A DNA stretch of 64,000 nucleotides from Capnocytophaga sp. oral taxon 338 str. F0234 (GCF_000192225.1 NZ_GL872413.1:1214285-1278284); one strand, 5' to 3'; positions 18,888-27,986 are shown, counted from the stretch's first letter. Program-made: numbers and translations. Notes: generated by a model not told the origin, from the letters alone.

Positions 18888-19991
18888 TCAGCTATTTATA
18901 GTTTTAACTCTTTGTAAGGCTGAAGCTATTACCTGATGCATGTCATAATATCTATATTCAGCCAATCGCCCTCCAAAGATGACATTGGTTAGAGTAGAAG
19001 CCTTTTCTTTATACTTATTATATAATTCTTGATTAGCTGTATTGTTTACAGGGTAATAAGCCTCTTTTTCTTTATTCCAAGTCTGTGAGTATTCTTTGGT
19101 GATAACGGTATGTTTCTGTTTTCCAAACTCAAAGTGCTTATGTTCTACTATACGAGTATAAGGAGTCTCAGCATCTGTATAATTCATTCCTGCACATCCT
19201 TGGAAGTTTTCCATCTCTAAAACATCTGTCTCAAATCGTAAGGAGCGGTATTCTAATTCCCCAAAACAATATTCAAAATATTCATCTATCTTACCTGTAT
19301 ATACTACAGTATGAGCCAAACTATCATAATGGTTCTTATTTTCAAGATAATCAACTCCTGTTCTTGTTTCAATACCCTTAAGCATATTTTCTATAATGAT
19401 ATTATAACCTCCTATAGGAATTCCTTGGTAACGATCATTAAAGTAATTATTATCAAAAATATATCTGATAGGAAGTCGCTTGATAATAAAGGCCGGTAAC
19501 TCTGTCGCAGGACGTCCCCATTGTTTTTCTGTATATCCCTTGATAAGAGTTTCATACACATCACGTCCCACCAATGACAGTGCTTGCTCCTCTAAGTTTT
19601 GAACGGAGGTTATACCACTTTCTTTAATCTGTTTTTCTATGATTTGTTGTGCTTCATTGGGTGTAGTAACCCCCCATAATTGATAAAAGGTATTCATATT
19701 GAAAGGTAGGTTATACAATTTACCTTTATAGTTTGCTACAGGGCTATATATAAAATGATTAAACTCTGCAAACTGATTTACATAATTCCAAATATCTTTA
19801 TCATTAGTATGGAAAATATGAGGGCCATATTGGTGAACTTGTATTCCTTCTATCTCTCTGCAATATATATTTCCCCCTAAATGCTCCCTTTTATCTATAA
19901 CTAAGCACTTTTTTCCTTTCTTAGTCATTTCACAAGCAAATACGGAACCAAAAAGCCCAGCTCCTACAACTAAATAATCATATTCTTTCAT
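18888..19991 (-). CDS. glf: UDP-galactopyranose mutase
   Basis: Glf is a flavoenzyme that interconverts UDP-galactopyranose and UDP-galactofuranose. The 367 residues are standard length. Visible are the FAD motif LVVGAGLFGSVFA, GGNIYCREIEGIQVHQYGPH with the conserved His of the active site, TEKQWGRPATELP, and RYIFDNNYFNDRYQGIP, then the C-terminal EYRYYDMHQVIASAL. It implies that the glycan built by this locus contains galactofuranose. Its start overlaps the stop of the epimerase gene by one base (TAATG), so translation is coupled. Confidence 0.97.
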   Translation of the reverse strand: MKEYDYLVVGAGLFGSVFACEMTKKGKKCLVIDKREHLGGNIYCREIEGIQVHQYGPHIFHTNDKDIWNYVNQFAEFNHFIYSPVANYKGKLYNLPFNMNTFYQLWGVTTPNEAQQIIEKQIKESGITSVQNLEEQALSLVGRDVYETLIKGYTEKQWGRPATELPAFIIKRLPIRYIFDNNYFNDRYQGIPIGGYNIIIENMLKGIETRTGVDYLENKNHYDSLAHTVVYTGKIDEYFEYCFGELEYRSLRFETDVLEMENFQGCAGMNYTDAETPYTRIVEHKHFEFGKQKHTVITKEYSQTWNKEKEAYYPVNNTANQELYNKYKEKASTLTNVIFGGRLAEYRYYDMHQVIASALQRVKTINS

Positions 19992-20848
19992 TACCAGTTA
20001 TTATTTCTCAATTCTTCTATAAACTCTTTAATATGTCTTTTGGCTTTCCAACCCAGTGCTTCTGTCTTTTGAGTAACCACCTCAGCTGTCATGCGATTTC
20101 CCTTACGCTCAGGAAGCATTCGGATCTCTCCCCCAAATAATTTAGCTATCTCTAAGACAGTATAAGTTTCGGGGCTTCCTATACCAAAACCATCACCATT
20201 ACCTTTTTCTCCTACGATAAGTAATCCAGATACTATATCCTCAATATGAGTAAAGTTGCGTTGTTGTGTGCCAGGGCTTACTACAGTGAGAGGTTCTCCT
20301 TTTTTCATCTTCTCAGTAAAGAGTGCTATAAGAGTGGCATACTTACCAGTATGGATCTCACGCTTACCATAAACATTGTAAAAATAAACAATAGCATACT
20401 CTAAACCATACCAATTACCATAATTTTTCACTAACTCTGTGTTGGATGATTTACTCCAAGCATAAGGACTTTGATCTTTACCTATACCTCCATCCCCAAA
20501 CTTAGTACTACTGCCTGCATATACGAGTTTGCAATGGTGTTTGCGGCAGAATTCTAATACTTTTAGTGTTCCTATTTTGTTAAATAACAATACCTTGTCA
20601 ATATCATCAAAACTTTGTTCTACTCGTGAGTATTCTCCTAAGTGATAGACAAGGTCAGGGGTAAAGTCAATCAGTTCAAAGATATGTTCGGTACTCCCTT
20701 CTATATAAGCGACCCCTTCTACATGATTCTCTCGACTTCCAGTGAAGTAGTTATCTAATGAATATACTTGATTTTTAGAGTCTTTAGCTAAGGCTTCACA
20801 AAGGTTGGAACCTACAAAGCCTGCCCCTCCAGTTACTAATATTTTCAT
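19991..20848 (-). CDS. NAD-dependent sugar epimerase/dehydratase
   Basis: An extended SDR protein of 285 residues. The NAD-binding motif GGAGFVG is at residues 7-13, YAGSSTKFG carries the Ser/Thr of the active site, and SPYAWSKSSN gives the catalytic YxxxK. RNFTHIEDIVSG is the usual substrate-side motif. It is shorter than typical GalE (about 330 residues) and is best described as a UDP-sugar 4-epimerase-type enzyme of unproven specificity; a UDP-Glc/UDP-Gal or UDP-GlcA epimerase would fit between ugd (15 bp upstream) and glf (overlapping downstream), since Glf needs UDP-Gal. Confidence 0.88.
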   Translation of the reverse strand: MKILVTGGAGFVGSNLCEALAKDSKNQVYSLDNYFTGSRENHVEGVAYIEGSTEHIFELIDFTPDLVYHLGEYSRVEQSFDDIDKVLLFNKIGTLKVLEFCRKHHCKLVYAGSSTKFGDGGIGKDQSPYAWSKSSNTELVKNYGNWYGLEYAIVYFYNVYGKREIHTGKYATLIALFTEKMKKGEPLTVVSPGTQQRNFTHIEDIVSGLLIVGEKGNGDGFGIGSPETYTVLEIAKLFGGEIRMLPERKGNRMTAEVVTQKTEALGWKAKRHIKEFIEELRNNNW

Positions 20849-20863
20849 ATCTGTTACCTAAAC

Positions 20864-22183
20864 TTAAACGCCTATTTGTATATATTCAAATCCTTTGTTG
20901 GATAAATCAAAAGCATTGTATTGATTACGTCCATCAAAGATTACTTTCTCTTTTAATAATTTACCAATTTCCTCAAAGTCAGGTACACGGAATTCTTTCC
21001 ATTCAGTAAGGAGTAAAAGGGCATCAGATCCTTTGAGGGCATCATACTTGCTGTCTACGTATGTTACAGCTACACCTTTTAGATAGCACACTTTGGCTTC
21101 ATGTACTGCCTTAGGGTCGTATGCTTGTATCTTAGCGCCTCGTTTTACTAATTCCTTGATGATATAGATAGCAGGAGCTTCTCGCATATCATCTGTTTCT
21201 GGTTTGAAGGATAATCCCCATACAGCAAAGGTTCTTCCAGAGAGATCTTCTCCATATTTTTTTACTACCTTTTGAGCAATCACATATTTTTGCCGATTAT
21301 TAACATTGTCTACAGATTCTATAAGCTCAGCTTTGTAATTGACTTCTTCAGCTAATTTTTTAAGGGCTAACACATCCTTTGGAAAACAAGACCCTCCGTA
21401 TCCACAACCAGGATAGATAAAACTGTAGCCAATACGACTATCAGATCCTATCCCTATACGTACTTTATTTACATCGGCTTCTACACGCTCACAGATATTG
21501 GCAATTTCATTCATAAACGATATTTTAGTAGCCAACATGGAATTAGCAGCATATTTGGTCATTTCAGCTGAACGAATATCCATAGGAATAAAACCATCAT
21601 GCTGCATAAAGAAAGGGGCATAGAGTGCCTTCATTTGGCTTAAAGCATAGTCATTATCAACCCCCACTACTACTCGGTCAGGTTTCATAAAGTCCTGAAT
21701 GGCTTTTCCTTCTTTGAGAAACTCTGGGTTGGATACTACATGGAATTCATAAGAAACACCTCGCTTATCTAAGGCTCTTTGCACGGTAGTACGAACCTTA
21801 TCAGCAGTACCTACAGGAACCGTAGATTTGTCTACAATGATGAGCTTTCCCTCCATAGTCTCTCCAATGGATTGTGCTACAGAAAGTACATATTGTAAGT
21901 CAGCAGAACCATCATCTCCCATAGGAGTGCCTACTGCTATAAAGGCTATCTCTGCATCTTTGATAGCTTCACTTATTTCTGTAGTAAAGAACAAATTCTT
22001 ATTGGCTACATTGCTAAGTACCATGGTCTCCAAACCTGGTTCATAGATAGGAATAATCCCTTTTTTAAGGTTTTCTATTTTTTCTTTATTGACATCTACA
22101 CAGGTAACTTTATTTCCCATTTCAGCAAAACAAGTACCTGATACTAAACCGACGTACCCCGTACCAATAACAACTATTTTCAT
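20864..22183 (-). CDS. ugd: UDP-glucose 6-dehydrogenase
   Basis: Oxidises UDP-glucose to UDP-glucuronate with two NAD+. The 439-residue protein has the N-terminal Rossmann motif GTGYVGLVSG, VGTPMGDDGSAD, the conserved EFLKEGKAIQDF, and the catalytic Cys in GCGYGGSCFPKD (about residues 258-269). The C-terminal UDP-binding domain contains WGLSFKPETDDMREAP. It is the first gene of the polysaccharide operon, with a -7 box TAACTTTG at 22208-22201 immediately upstream. It supplies an acidic sugar to the glycan or a precursor for pentoses. Confidence 0.97.
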   Translation of the reverse strand: MKIVVIGTGYVGLVSGTCFAEMGNKVTCVDVNKEKIENLKKGIIPIYEPGLETMVLSNVANKNLFFTTEISEAIKDAEIAFIAVGTPMGDDGSADLQYVLSVAQSIGETMEGKLIIVDKSTVPVGTADKVRTTVQRALDKRGVSYEFHVVSNPEFLKEGKAIQDFMKPDRVVVGVDNDYALSQMKALYAPFFMQHDGFIPMDIRSAEMTKYAANSMLATKISFMNEIANICERVEADVNKVRIGIGSDSRIGYSFIYPGCGYGGSCFPKDVLALKKLAEEVNYKAELIESVDNVNNRQKYVIAQKVVKKYGEDLSGRTFAVWGLSFKPETDDMREAPAIYIIKELVKRGAKIQAYDPKAVHEAKVCYLKGVAVTYVDSKYDALKGSDALLLLTEWKEFRVPDFEEIGKLLKEKVIFDGRNQYNAFDLSNKGFEYIQIGV

Positions 22184-22200
22184 ATTAATGATATTTTTGG

Positions 22201-22208
22201 CAAAGTTA
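22201..22208 (-). promoter_or_regulatory. Candidate -7 box for the polysaccharide operon
   Basis: TAACTTTG on the minus strand fits the TAnnTTTG Bacteroidota -7 consensus and lies 17 bp upstream of the ugd start, in the short gap after pfkA. I cannot see a convincing -33 element. All genes down to 11290 are spaced by 16 bp or less, so this may drive the whole operon. Confidence 0.5.
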
Positions 22209-22265
22209 CAAAAATAATTTAATAAAAGATCTTTCTCTTGATATTTTCACTCAAAACTTTCAAGG

Positions 22266-23252
22266 CTATACACTCATAATCTCCGCAATACGGATAAGGT
22301 CAGGATCGAGCTTGCTATCTCCTCCTTTGATAGCCTTTTCCAAGGGGGTGAGGTCTATTTTATCATTATTGATCCCCACCATATAGTTTGATTTTCCTTC
22401 CAAGAGAGATTCTACTGCTTTTACTCCCATACGACTTGCTAGTACACGATCAAAACAAGAAGGTGCTCCTCCGCGCTGGATATGTCCCAGTACAGTTACA
22501 CGGATATCATAGTCGGGATTTCGTTCCTCTACATATTTTTTAAGTTCAAATACATTTTTTCCTGTAGTATCTCCTTCAGCGACTACAATAATATTGGACA
22601 TTTTTCCTTTGTTACGATTGATATCTATTTCATTAACCAATTCTTCTAAGGTATTATGTTGTTCAGGGATAAGAATTTTCTCTGCTCCTCCTCCAATACC
22701 TGAGTTTAGGGCAATGAAACCTGCATCACGTCCCATTACTTCAATGAAGAACATTCGGTTATGAGAACTTGCTGTATCACGAATTTTGTCAATGGCTTCC
22801 ACTACAGTATTGAGTGCCGTATCATAGCCAAGTGTACAGGTAGTTCCATAAATGTCATTATCAATAGTACCGGGTATCCCCATGACAGGAAAACCAAATT
22901 CTTGATTGAAACGCAAAGCCCCTGTAAAGGAGCCATCTCCTCCAATAACTACAAGAGCATCTACTCCTGCTGCAATAAGATTTTCGTGAGCCTTTCTGCG
23001 TCCTTCAGAAGTTTGAAAATCCTTTGACCGCGCTGACTTAAGGAAAGTACCCCCACGATTGATGAGGTTACGTACACTACGGGCATCCAAAGGAGTAAAA
23101 TCATTTTCAATCATTCCTTGATAACCTCGATATACTCCTAATACTTCTACTTGGTAGTAAGCGCATGTACGTACTACAGAACGTATAGCAGCATTCATTC
23201 CTGGTGCATCTCCTCCTGAGGTAAGAACAGCTATTTTTTTGATGTCTGTCAT
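22266..23252 (-). CDS. pfkA: ATP-dependent 6-phosphofructokinase
   Basis: Phosphorylates fructose-6-phosphate to fructose-1,6-bisphosphate in glycolysis. The 328 residues match the bacterial PfkA length. Motifs are TSGGDAPGMNAAIR at the N-terminus, the ATP-binding VIGGDGSFTGA with Gly-Asp-Gly-Ser (indicating ATP and not pyrophosphate use), the catalytic GIPGTIDNDI, the substrate loop MGRDAGF and HIQRGGAPS. The start is MTDIKKIAVLTSGG. A -7-like TAATTTTG lies upstream at 23289-23282. It is transcribed in the same direction as the polysaccharide operon but separated from it by 82 bp and a promoter candidate. Confidence 0.97.
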   Translation of the reverse strand: MTDIKKIAVLTSGGDAPGMNAAIRSVVRTCAYYQVEVLGVYRGYQGMIENDFTPLDARSVRNLINRGGTFLKSARSKDFQTSEGRRKAHENLIAAGVDALVVIGGDGSFTGALRFNQEFGFPVMGIPGTIDNDIYGTTCTLGYDTALNTVVEAIDKIRDTASSHNRMFFIEVMGRDAGFIALNSGIGGGAEKILIPEQHNTLEELVNEIDINRNKGKMSNIIVVAEGDTTGKNVFELKKYVEERNPDYDIRVTVLGHIQRGGAPSCFDRVLASRMGVKAVESLLEGKSNYMVGINNDKIDLTPLEKAIKGGDSKLDPDLIRIAEIMSV

Positions 23253-23281
23253 AATCTTTATTAATTAGTGTTTTTTGGAGG

Positions 23282-23289
23282 CAAAATTA
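23282..23289 (-). promoter_or_regulatory. Candidate -7 box for pfkA
   Basis: TAATTTTG on the minus strand, 30 bp upstream of the pfkA start codon, in the gap that follows the ABC transporter gene. It fits the Bacteroidota -7 consensus; the -33 element is unclear. Confidence 0.5.
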
Positions 23290-23363
23290 CGGAAAAAATC
23301 AATAGTACCTCCTAAAAAGAAAGTTTTTTCTATAATTTATTTTTATTCATATTTCTTAAGGCA

Positions 23364-25124
23364 CTATTCAGTAGCAAACTGCATGTCATACAAGTTCTTA
23401 TAGTATCCGTTAGAGATTTTAAGGAGTTGTTCATGAGTGCCTTCTTCTACAATGTTTCCTTTGTCCATTACAATAATTTTGTCAGCTTTACGTATAGTGG
23501 AAAGGCGGTGGGCGATTACAATAGAAGTTCGTCCTTGAGTAATTTTCTCTGTGGCTTGCTGCAAGAGTTTTTCAGAATGTGAATCCACTGAAGCAGTTGC
23601 CTCATCTAAGATAAGGATTTTAGGTTTGTGTACGTATGCGCGAAGGAAAGAAATTAATTGGCGCTGTCCAACAGATAGAACGGCACCTCGTTCTTTCACA
23701 TCAAAGAGGTAGCCATTGGGGAGCTGTTCTATAAAATCATGGATACCAATCTCTCTGGCAGCTTCCTTTACTTGCTCTAAAGTAATATGCTCATCTCCCA
23801 AAGTAATATTATAGAAGATGCTATCTGCAAAAAGAAATACATCTTGAAGAACAACACCTATCTGTTTGCGATAGTTCTCTAAATTATAATCGTTGCAATC
23901 AATTCCATCAATGAGTATTTTTCCCGAATTAGCTTTGTAAAAACGTGAGAGAAGTTGTATGACTGTGGATTTACCTGCTCCAGTAGCCCCTACGATGGCA
24001 ATAGTTTCTCCTTGAGTTGCTGAGAAGCTAATACCATGAAGTATTTCTTCATCTTTCTTATAACCAAAGGTAACCTTATCGAAACGAATGTTTCCTTCTA
24101 TGTCTCGGCAAATACCCCTACTAAAATCTTCTATGTTTTCGTTGTCTTCTTCCATAATATCAAAAACACGTCCGGAAGCGACCATTCCCATTTGTAATAC
24201 AGTAAATTTGTCCGCAATATGGCGTAATGGACGATAGAGTTCCTGTACTAATTGAACAAACATGAAAATTACCCCTAAACTCGCCATTTCATGCTTGACA
24301 ACTTGTAAGCCTCCATACCAGATGACCAAAGCGATCGCTAAAGAGCTCAATACTTCAGCGATAGGGAAATAAATAGAGTTCTGGAGGATGTTGCGAAGCC
24401 ACGCTTTTTTATGTTTTTCGTTGATTTCTTGGAAAGCCTTATACTCCTGCTCTTCACGATTGAATAGTTGTACTACCTTGATACCACTGATGCGCTCCTG
24501 AACAAAAGAATTTAAGTTGGCTACCTCCCTACGAATGTCTGTAAAGGCTGCTTTGCTTGCTTTTTGGAAGAGATGTGTAGCGTAAATAATAATTGGTAAA
24601 GTCAGGAAGGTAAGTAGCGATAATTTCCAATCGGTTAGTAGCATCAATGACATAATGAGAAGCATTTTGAGTATATCTGAGATAATCTCAAAGAGTCCTG
24701 CACTAAAAATCTCTCCAATACGCTCTAAATCATTTACAGCACGCGTAATAAGTACCCCAACTGAAGATTGGTTGTGGTATTTCATATTGAAGCGAAGCAT
24801 GAGCGAAAATAACTTTTTTCGGATGTCATAAATGACCGCTTGACCTATCCATCCTGAATAGTAAGCAAAGGAAATCTGAGAGATGATTTCCGATAATAGA
24901 ATTCCTATCAGGAGCAAACTAGCATATAATAAGCCGTCATAATCCTTGGGAACAATATAATTATTAATAATTTCTTTGGATATATAAGCTCTTAGAGAAC
25001 TTGCTCCAGAGATAAATATTGCCAAAAATGACACCAAGCCAAACATCCATTTGTAAGGCTTGGTATGTCCAAAGAGTTTTTTCAATATATCTGTATCGTT
25101 GTTTTTAGTTTTTTGTTGGGACAT
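23364..25124 (-). CDS. ABC-type exporter, fused permease-ATPase (MsbA-like)
   Basis: A half-transporter of 586 residues that would work as a homodimer in the inner membrane. Six helices span about residues 30-320, followed by the ATPase domain with Walker A GATGAGKST (about 378), Q-loop region, the signature LSVGQRQLIS, Walker B ILILDEATAS and the H-loop IAHRLSTI. Homologs include MsbA (lipid A flippase) and multidrug exporters; sequence alone does not separate these. It follows the DUF6261 gene with a 42-bp gap and precedes pfkA. Lipid or drug export is the reasonable reading. Confidence 0.92.
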   Translation of the reverse strand: MSQQKTKNNDTDILKKLFGHTKPYKWMFGLVSFLAIFISGASSLRAYISKEIINNYIVPKDYDGLLYASLLLIGILLSEIISQISFAYYSGWIGQAVIYDIRKKLFSLMLRFNMKYHNQSSVGVLITRAVNDLERIGEIFSAGLFEIISDILKMLLIMSLMLLTDWKLSLLTFLTLPIIIYATHLFQKASKAAFTDIRREVANLNSFVQERISGIKVVQLFNREEQEYKAFQEINEKHKKAWLRNILQNSIYFPIAEVLSSLAIALVIWYGGLQVVKHEMASLGVIFMFVQLVQELYRPLRHIADKFTVLQMGMVASGRVFDIMEEDNENIEDFSRGICRDIEGNIRFDKVTFGYKKDEEILHGISFSATQGETIAIVGATGAGKSTVIQLLSRFYKANSGKILIDGIDCNDYNLENYRKQIGVVLQDVFLFADSIFYNITLGDEHITLEQVKEAAREIGIHDFIEQLPNGYLFDVKERGAVLSVGQRQLISFLRAYVHKPKILILDEATASVDSHSEKLLQQATEKITQGRTSIVIAHRLSTIRKADKIIVMDKGNIVEEGTHEQLLKISNGYYKNLYDMQFATE

Positions 25125-25166
25125 TTTGTTTGTATGATTATCAAGGAAAGTTATTGAATACTTTGC

Positions 25167-25877
25167 TTATCTGCGAGCCAACATATCCGAATAGTATTTG
25201 CGGCTATTATTGAGTACTTCTAAGGTTTTGGTATAGAAGGGATCCTCTTTTACATTGGTAACAGCTAATATGTAATTGGCAGTATTTTGATAAATATCTG
25301 TAAGTTCTTTGCGAATTTCTTTTACGCTGAGAGTCTCTTTTTGTAGAGATTGTAGGGAACGCTTGTTGAAAATCTCATTGAAAGCTGTATTGGATTTCTC
25401 CAGTTCGTTTACAAAGCCAACTATATATAAGGTATCTACATCATCACTGTATTCATTGGAGCGTAATTGACTGATAAGTGTATGTAGGCGGCTGGTTCTG
25501 CCTTCATAACTATCTTGAACGACTCCTTTGTAGTTGTCAAAAACGAGCTTCAGTGCGTGGTAGGCTTTTTGTTGGTTTTCCGTTTTAGCATTTTTATAAG
25601 GTCTGATACTATCTTTGAGTGCTTGGAAATCAGCGTTGCGTACCTTGTTCAGTTCGCTTATCTTTTTGGATTCTTCTTTAGCTCTTACCTGTTCGAGTGC
25701 CTTAGCATAAGTGTCGGATTTGCTTTTAAGAGATTTGAAAAGATTTTTGAGAACCTCATCGGTGTCCAAGGAAAGCCCAGAACCTTGAAAATCTTCAAAG
25801 AGGCGAGTGAGAAATTGCTTGAACTCTGCATTTTTTACACGGAAAAGGTCAAGCCTAACTAATGAATATTTTTTCAT
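25167..25877 (-). CDS. DUF6261 family protein
   Basis: A helical protein of 236 residues rich in Lys, Glu and Asn with no signal peptide. The layout fits the Bacteroidota DUF6261 family as I remember it: an N-terminal SLVRLDLFRVKNAEF segment, a central RNADFQALKDSIRPY region, KLVFDNYKGVVQDSYEGRTS around residues 108-127, and a C-terminal NKRSLQSLQKE stretch. Members have no known function and often occur in several copies per genome. It lies 42 bp upstream of the ABC exporter gene in the same direction; no functional link is evident. Confidence 0.75.
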   Translation of the reverse strand: MKKYSLVRLDLFRVKNAEFKQFLTRLFEDFQGSGLSLDTDEVLKNLFKSLKSKSDTYAKALEQVRAKEESKKISELNKVRNADFQALKDSIRPYKNAKTENQQKAYHALKLVFDNYKGVVQDSYEGRTSRLHTLISQLRSNEYSDDVDTLYIVGFVNELEKSNTAFNEIFNKRSLQSLQKETLSVKEIRKELTDIYQNTANYILAVTNVKEDPFYTKTLEVLNNSRKYYSDMLARR

Positions 25878-25950
25878 ATCTTATGTAGTAATTTAAAAAG
25901 GAATAGCTTTTTCTATATTAAAAATCGTCCCAGAAAGATTGTTTTTAAAA

Positions 25951-26274
25951 TTATTTTTTCTTTTTAATAAATATTTTTCTAATAATCAGAAATATAGCTA
26001 TTAAGAATAACAAATGATGAAGAGGTTCCATCATTATTGGCGGAAATCCTTCTGAGATGTCAAACATACGATCGCTATAATCAGAAGGAGACATTCGAAT
26101 ATTCACGTATATTTCCCCGAAAAAGAAAATGTAGCTTATCGTACAGAGTAACCAATTGATAAGGCAAAAGTATAAAAACTTATTCTTTTTGACAAACAAA
26201 AAAGTAATCAATAGGCTTATTAAGTAAAGCAACACAGTAGGAGATAATAAGTAAAAATGTTCACATATTCCCAT
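25951..26274 (-). CDS. Small membrane protein (array member 4)
   Basis: A protein of 107 residues with three hydrophobic segments (about residues 8-28, 32-51, 83-100) and a very basic C-terminus (IRKIFIKKKK). Weak resemblance to the neighbours in length, helix spacing and the Lys-rich tail suggests it is a diverged or shortened member of the same array, but the similarity is low. It is the last gene of the run, 14 bp after the 168-residue gene. No family is recognised. Confidence 0.55.
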   Translation of the reverse strand: MGICEHFYLLSPTVLLYLISLLITFLFVKKNKFLYFCLINWLLCTISYIFFFGEIYVNIRMSPSDYSDRMFDISEGFPPIMMEPLHHLLFLIAIFLIIRKIFIKKKK

Positions 26275-26288
26275 AGTTTATGAGTTAT

Positions 26289-26795
26289 TTAAAATGAATT
26301 GTTTTTATTAGTGTGTATAGTTTTTTCTATTATTATTCTTCTATATACATAGAGTAGGGGAAGGGTACATATTATTCCTATCATTATGTTGGTGAGATTA
26401 AAAATGCAACTAAAAATAGAAATAACATATTCCTTAGAGCATTTATGAAAAATGATCATTTCCTTAAGTGAGGGTGAATTTGTTATTGAGATTCTCAATA
26501 GAATAAGTTCTGAAAGGATATATGAAATAAAAGTACCCAAAAGCCATTTCAGATAAAATATAACATAGAAACTAATTCCCTTCTTTTTATACTCTTTTGA
26601 TAAAACTAAGGTAATAAGAAAAGTAAAACTTGCAAAAAAAGGAATAATAAGATTCAAAAAAGGTTCCATCTTATAAGAGTCTATTACTTCTTCTTTGTTC
26701 GCAAGAGCAAAAGGTATCATTGAGATAATAAAGAATAGAACGCTTAAAATAAAGGATATCTTTAATTTATTAAGGAAAAGAGCTTCTTTTTTCAT
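26289..26795 (-). CDS. Small membrane protein (array member 3)
   Basis: A protein of 168 residues with four hydrophobic segments (about 12-32, 45-64, 78-98, 125-150). The block YKKKGISFYVIFYLKW resembles KKDTYSFYILFYSC and KKDTYKFYTLFYIC in the two upstream genes, so it is a more distant paralog in the same run. It starts 6 bp after the preceding stop. The final ~15 residues are hydrophilic (KTIHTNKNNSF). Function unknown. Confidence 0.6.
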   Translation of the reverse strand: MKKEALFLNKLKISFILSVLFFIISMIPFALANKEEVIDSYKMEPFLNLIIPFFASFTFLITLVLSKEYKKKGISFYVIFYLKWLLGTFISYILSELILLRISITNSPSLKEMIIFHKCSKEYVISIFSCIFNLTNIMIGIICTLPLLYVYRRIIIEKTIHTNKNNSF

Positions 26796-26801
26796 ATCTC
26801 A

Positions 26802-27263
26802 TTATTTTTGCTTATCGTTTATATATTTTTTTAGTATTATATAGGAAGAGACAATAATGATACAAAAATAACTAGTAAGAGAAAGTCTAAAATAAAGCAA
26901 TTCCATAATATAGGTTGCTTTTGTGACCTCTTCGTTTGAGTAAATAGATATAGTTTCATCATTGAGAATTTTATCTCCATAATGACAAATAATATCAACG
27001 ATGGTAGTTATAAAAATAAGACAACTGTAGAATAGAATGTAAAATGAATAAGTATCTTTCTTTATTTTTCTAAAAAGAATGAGTAATATAAAAAATATGA
27101 GCCCTAAATAAAGATAATTGAATTGATAAATTATAAATTGAATAAATACTTCTTGTTTGTTTTTAAATCCTAAACAAGAAACAAGCATCATACATTCAAT
27201 AAATAGCAAGAATAACAAGCTATAAATTGCATATTTTTTTAGTGATAATAAGAGTGATTTCAT
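26802..27263 (-). CDS. Small membrane protein (array member 2)
   Basis: I place the start at the ATG at 27263, giving 153 residues, because MKSLLLSLKKYAIYS then aligns with MKKIFLKLTKYFIYS at the start of the paralog at 27760, which is also 153 residues; a longer form from 27296 would almost touch the previous stop. There are four helices. Shared features with the paralog are KKDTY(S/K)FY.LFY in the middle and IVSS(Y/F).ILKKY at the C-terminus. The pair is a clear tandem duplication. No known family; a four-helix membrane protein of this size could be an immunity or small sensor protein, but nothing proves it. Confidence 0.65.
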   Translation of the reverse strand: MKSLLLSLKKYAIYSLLFLLFIECMMLVSCLGFKNKQEVFIQFIIYQFNYLYLGLIFFILLILFRKIKKDTYSFYILFYSCLIFITTIVDIICHYGDKILNDETISIYSNEEVTKATYIMELLYFRLSLTSYFCIIIVSSYIILKKYINDKQK

Positions 27264-27298
27264 AATGATATTTTTTAATAAAGGATTAGTCTTCAAAA

Positions 27299-27760
27299 TT
27301 ATATTTTATGAGTTGCATATTTTTTTAAGATAAAAAAAGAGGAAACTATATAAACAGAAATGATGCCAGCGTCAAAGAATCTGTTAAAAAATAATTGAAT
27401 TATTTCTTCTCTGTGTGAGAATAATTCATCCCAAAAATGGTATTCAAAATGTTCATCTCTTCCTATGTAAAATTCTATACATTGGTATATTACAAATAAT
27501 ATAGCGGATAAAAGATGAAAACAAATATAAAACAGCGTATAAAACTTATAGGTATCCTTTTTTTTCTTTTCACATAGCAAAAGCAAAGCAAAGAATACAA
27601 TTAATGCAATAACATCTGTTCTTTCTAATCGTACTATCTCTTTAAAATTATCCATATTTATATTATAAAATATAGGTATATGGAAAATGAATTTACTAAT
27701 GATGACAACTAAAATACTATAAATAAAGTATTTTGTCAATTTTAAAAATATTTTTTTCAT
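27299..27760 (-). CDS. Small membrane protein (array member 1)
   Basis: A protein of 153 residues with four hydrophobic segments, first in a run of four co-directional membrane genes. It is paralogous to the next gene (KKDTYKFYTLFY; IVSSFFILKKYA). An acidic loop with several His residues (residues about 98-113, GRDEHFEYHFWDELFSH) lies between helices three and four and is not shared with the copy. About 226 bp of very AT-rich DNA precede it, which may hold the promoter of the array, though I see no clean consensus. Function unknown. Confidence 0.65.
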   Translation of the reverse strand: MKKIFLKLTKYFIYSILVVIISKFIFHIPIFYNINMDNFKEIVRLERTDVIALIVFFALLLLCEKKKKDTYKFYTLFYICFHLLSAILFVIYQCIEFYIGRDEHFEYHFWDELFSHREEIIQLFFNRFFDAGIISVYIVSSFFILKKYATHKI

Positions 27761-27986
27761 ATCTATTATTCTTATTTATTATTTTGTTTTTTATTTTTAT
27801 AAATCACTGTCATAAAGTTATGATGGTGTGATAAAAAACATTTTAATAGTTTCTGATAGTAAAATTTTTTATTTATAAAAATTTCAATGCGTCTGACAAT
27901 AAAATGTATTGAAAAATATTTTGCATACCACTTCTTACTGTAAGAAAATGTTTTTAGCGATTGTGTGATTGAATTTATAATTTATA

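Noticed and set aside
27761-27986. AT-rich gap before the membrane-protein array
   Set aside because: I see no clean promoter, RNA gene or inverted repeat to report; only A/T-rich sequence.
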